DNA of 64,000 bases. It comes from Limnobacter sp. CACIAM 66H1 (GTDB taxonomy: Bacteria; Pseudomonadota; Gammaproteobacteria; Burkholderiales; Burkholderiaceae_B). Positions 61,705-64,000 of the stretch are shown piece by piece. The notes under the pieces are model-generated. The model did no database searches and was not told the origin of the DNA. It saw only the letters and a list, made by a program, of their open reading frames with translations. Each line of letters starts with the position of its first letter. The first letter of the stretch is position 1. The stretch is taken from positions 16,342-80,341 of the forward strand of contig NZ_LUJK01000010.1 in the NCBI RefSeq assembly GCF_001601825.1. The letters run 5' to 3'. The position numbers were made by a program, and so were the translations under genes.

Positions 61705-62813
61705 TCAACAAAAATTTTGCACTCTCGGTCTTGGTGTTCGGCCTTTTTAGTCCTTTGAATATTTACGCGGGCCCTGGCCATGATCATGGCGATGAAGCAG
61801 TCGAGCAAACCCTGGGCGATGGCCCCAAACGGCAAGCCACGGGCGAGGTGTTTTTGCCCAAGCCTGCCCAGCGCCAATTGGGTATTCGCACTTTGAAAAC
61901 CGAGATCATGCCCCAGGCCAAGGTGATTGAACTGAACGGCAAGGTGGCACTGGATCCGCAGACCGGGGGCATTGTTCAAACCACCCTGGGTGGAAGTTTT
62001 GTACCACCGGGTCAAGGTGTTCCGCAATTGGGCCAACAAGTGAAAAAGGGCCAGGTGCTGGGATTCATTCAAACACCGCAAGCCGCCTTGGAAAAATCAT
62101 CGCAACAGGCGCAACTTGCTCAACTGAGGTCTGAACTGACCTTGACCGAGAAGCGGCTGGAGCGTCTTTTGCAGCTGGCAGACACAGTACCAAAGAAGGA
62201 AATCGACGCTGCCCAGGCCCAGGTTCAAAGCCTGAAGGGCCAGGTGGTTGCCCTGGCTGGCGGCATTGCTTCAAGAGAAACATTGCGTGCGCCGTCCACC
62301 GGCATTGTGGCGTCATCCATGGCCATTTCCGGCAAGGTTTTTTCGGAAGGAGATGTGTTGTTTGAAATTGTTGACCCGGCAGTGGTGCGTGTAGAGGCAA
62401 GCTGGTACGAGTCTGGCGTGGTTCCCGATTTTCAATCCGCCCGCGTTCAAGCCGGTGAAAAGGGGGTAAAGCTGAAGTACCTGGGTGCGGCAAGCAGTGT
62501 AAAGGACCAGGCGTTGACACTGGCATTCGAAGCACGGGGGCTGGAAAACACCAGTTTTCCGACCGGGCAATTGCTGAAGGTGTATGCGGAACAGTCCGGG
62601 GGCGTTGATGCCGTGGCTGTGCCCAGTGCTGCGGTGGTCAAGAATGCGTCGAACCAAACCATTGTGTGGGTGAAAAAGGAGCCTGAAGTTTTCGAGCCCA
62701 TGGTGGTGTTGACCGAACCGCTCAACGGACTTGAGGTGTTGGTTCGTGGTGGACTTTCCGGCGGTGAACGCGTGGTTGTTCAGGGCGCAACCCTGATTAA
62801 CCAGGTTCGATAA
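61701..62813 (+). CDS. czcB: RND efflux periplasmic adaptor (CzcB-like)
   Basis: Membrane-fusion protein of 370 aa. A signal peptide precedes the metal-binding-looking GPGHDHGDEA; barrel-sandwich and hairpin regions follow (VALDPQTGGIVQTTLGG, a coiled hairpin near 140-190, APSTGIVASSMA), and a final beta domain with VAVPSAAVV. The start at ATG 61701 overlaps the preceding stop by ATGA. It connects CzcC and CzcA. Confidence 0.85.
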   Translation: MINKNFALSVLVFGLFSPLNIYAGPGHDHGDEAVEQTLGDGPKRQATGEVFLPKPAQRQLGIRTLKTEIMPQAKVIELNGKVALDPQTGGIVQTTLGGSFVPPGQGVPQLGQQVKKGQVLGFIQTPQAALEKSSQQAQLAQLRSELTLTEKRLERLLQLADTVPKKEIDAAQAQVQSLKGQVVALAGGIASRETLRAPSTGIVASSMAISGKVFSEGDVLFEIVDPAVVRVEASWYESGVVPDFQSARVQAGEKGVKLKYLGAASSVKDQALTLAFEARGLENTSFPTGQLLKVYAEQSGGVDAVAVPSAAVVKNASNQTIVWVKKEPEVFEPMVVLTEPLNGLEVLVRGGLSGGERVVVQGATLINQVR

Positions 62814-62824
62814 GGGGCTTTGTC

Positions 62825-64000
62825 ATGTTTCAGTTTTTACTCGACAGCAGCCTGAAGAACCGGCTGTTGGTGTTGCTGGCCGCACTTATCCTGACCTTGT
62901 ACGGTGCATTCACACTCACCCAGACTCCGGTGGATGTGTTTCCCGATTTGAACAAACCCACCGTTACGGTGATTACCGAGGCCGGGGGCATGGCCTCGGA
63001 AGAAGTGGAACAACTGATTACCTTTCCACTGGAAACCGCGCTGAACGGCTTGCCGGGGGTGGAAGTAATCCGTTCGGTGTCCAGTGCAGGTTTGTCGTTC
63101 ATCTATGTGACGTTCAATTGGGATACTGAAATTTACCGCGCACGGCAAATGGTTTCAGAACGGCTTTCCAGCATGGAAGAATCCATTCCTTCCGGGGTTG
63201 CACCAACCATGGGGCCGGTCAGTTCCATCATGGGCGAGATCATGCAGATCGCCATACCGATTGATGTGAAAAAAATCTCGCCGATGCAAGTGCGTGAATA
63301 CGCCGACTGGGTGTTAAGGCCCCGTTTGTTGTCCATTCAGGGGGTGGCGCAGGTCATTCCCATTGGTGGCGAGGTGCGGCAGTTTCAAGTACAGCCCAAT
63401 TTGCAGCGCATGGTTGAACTGGGCATCACGATTGAAAACGTGCAACAGGCCCTAAGCGGTTTTGCGTCCAACACCTCGGGCGGTTTTTTGTCGCTCAATG
63501 GCCGCGAGTACCTGATTCGACATTTGGGCAGAACTTCGTCACTGGATGACTTGCGCAATGTGGCAGTGGGTTCCCGAAGTGGTCAGGCCGTGTTGCTTAA
63601 ACAAGTTGCTCAAGTGGATTTTGCAGCGGCCGTGAAGCGGGGCGATGCAGGCTATGAAGGCAAGCCGGCCGTCATTCTGGGCATTCAAAAACAACCCAGT
63701 GCCGATACCATCAGCCTGACCAATCGCATTGAAGAGGCTTTGGTTGGCATGAGCAGCAACTTGCCCGAAGGCATGGAAAAACCACGGGTTACTTTTCGGC
63801 AGGCAAGTTTTATTGAATCATCCATTTCAACCTTGCAAGGCAAGTTGATTGGTGCCTCGGTGTTTGTTGCTGCTGTGCTGTTTTTCTTCCTGGGCACTTT
63901 GCGCCCTACGGTGATCGCGCTTACGGCAATACCCGTGTCCATTTTCATGACCGCCCTGGTGTTTAACTACTTTGGTTTGTCCATCAACACCATGACCCTG
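62825..64000 (+). CDS. czcA: HME-RND metal efflux pump, CzcA-like (cut by window end)
   Basis: Inner-membrane proton-driven metal exporter; the first 392 codons are present and the frame is open at the edge. TM1 (about 14-34) is followed by the porter domain (PDVFPDLNKPTVTVITEAGG, FPLETALNGLPGVEVIRS) and the start of TM2 (GASVFVAAVLFFFLGTLRPTVIAL). The motif for proton relay in TM4 lies beyond the window. The ORF track omits it because it has no stop. Start ATG 62825, 11 bp after czcB. Confidence 0.9.
   Translation, partial: MFQFLLDSSLKNRLLVLLAALILTLYGAFTLTQTPVDVFPDLNKPTVTVITEAGGMASEEVEQLITFPLETALNGLPGVEVIRSVSSAGLSFIYVTFNWDTEIYRARQMVSERLSSMEESIPSGVAPTMGPVSSIMGEIMQIAIPIDVKKISPMQVREYADWVLRPRLLSIQGVAQVIPIGGEVRQFQVQPNLQRMVELGITIENVQQALSGFASNTSGGFLSLNGREYLIRHLGRTSSLDDLRNVAVGSRSGQAVLLKQVAQVDFAAAVKRGDAGYEGKPAVILGIQKQPSADTISLTNRIEEALVGMSSNLPEGMEKPRVTFRQASFIESSISTLQGKLIGASVFVAAVLFFFLGTLRPTVIALTAIPVSIFMTALVFNYFGLSINTMTL

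Overview
This window looks like chromosomal DNA of a betaproteobacterium of the order Burkholderiales. The genus Limnobacter is a plausible guess but is not proven by the sequence. Pointers are a DUF3567 gene, the order def-fmt-htpX-rsmB-DUF4390-ntrY-response regulator-trkA-trkH, an Entner-Doudoroff cluster with a HexR-type operator, and moderate GC. No rRNA, tRNA, CRISPR array, prophage or insertion sequence was recognised.

Layout. 0.2-4.7 kb: a soluble NAD-linked molybdenum formate dehydrogenase (fdsA plus a fused fdsG-fdsB). 4.9-7.8 kb: a patatin lipoprotein, an orphan LuxR-type regulator, DUF4197 and a copper chaperone whose signal peptide is frameshifted. 7.9-10.3 kb: a ZnuD-like TonB receptor with a His-rich small protein. 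10.4-14.6 kb: an acyltransferase and the phosphatases PhoD and PhoX, with a Pho-box-like dyad upstream. 14.7-16.9 kb: a chemoreceptor next to a secreted PDC-sensor protein. 17-23 kb: cytochrome P460, an MBL hydrolase, a CHASE hybrid kinase, PmpA/PmpB-type sulfur transport proteins and a stand-alone MnmC-type oxidoreductase. 23-27 kb: topB and dprA.

27-38 kb: def, a frameshifted fmt, htpX behind a sigma32-like promoter, rsmB, DUF4390, an NtrY-type kinase with a REC-Fis regulator, trkA/trkH, a CobW-like remnant and DUF3567. 38-40 kb: an MFS transporter with a structured, possibly RNA-level leader. 40-46.7 kb: edd-eda divergent from zwf-ppc, sharing one HexR-type operator. Glucose-6-phosphate can thus enter the Entner-Doudoroff route, with PEP carboxylase for anaplerosis. 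No pgl gene is in the cluster.

46.7-57.7 kb is a mixed region: FRG protein, cation/proton antiporter, Nudix hydrolase, ATC-hydrolase-like protein, MBL hydrolase, bacterial alternative oxidase, a truncated NERD-type remnant, flavodoxin, TRIC channel, cupin, a radical SAM protein and a tandem thioredoxin-fold protein. 57.7-64 kb is a metal-resistance island: merT with a Cys-rich small protein, divergent merR, a CDF exporter behind its own MerR-type promoter, and a czc-type HME-RND operon cut by the window end. Many genes overlap by ATGA, GTGA or TTGA, indicating tight operons. Two genes (fmt and the PCu_AC chaperone) carry a single extra base relative to their expected frame, which is either real mutation or assembly error.
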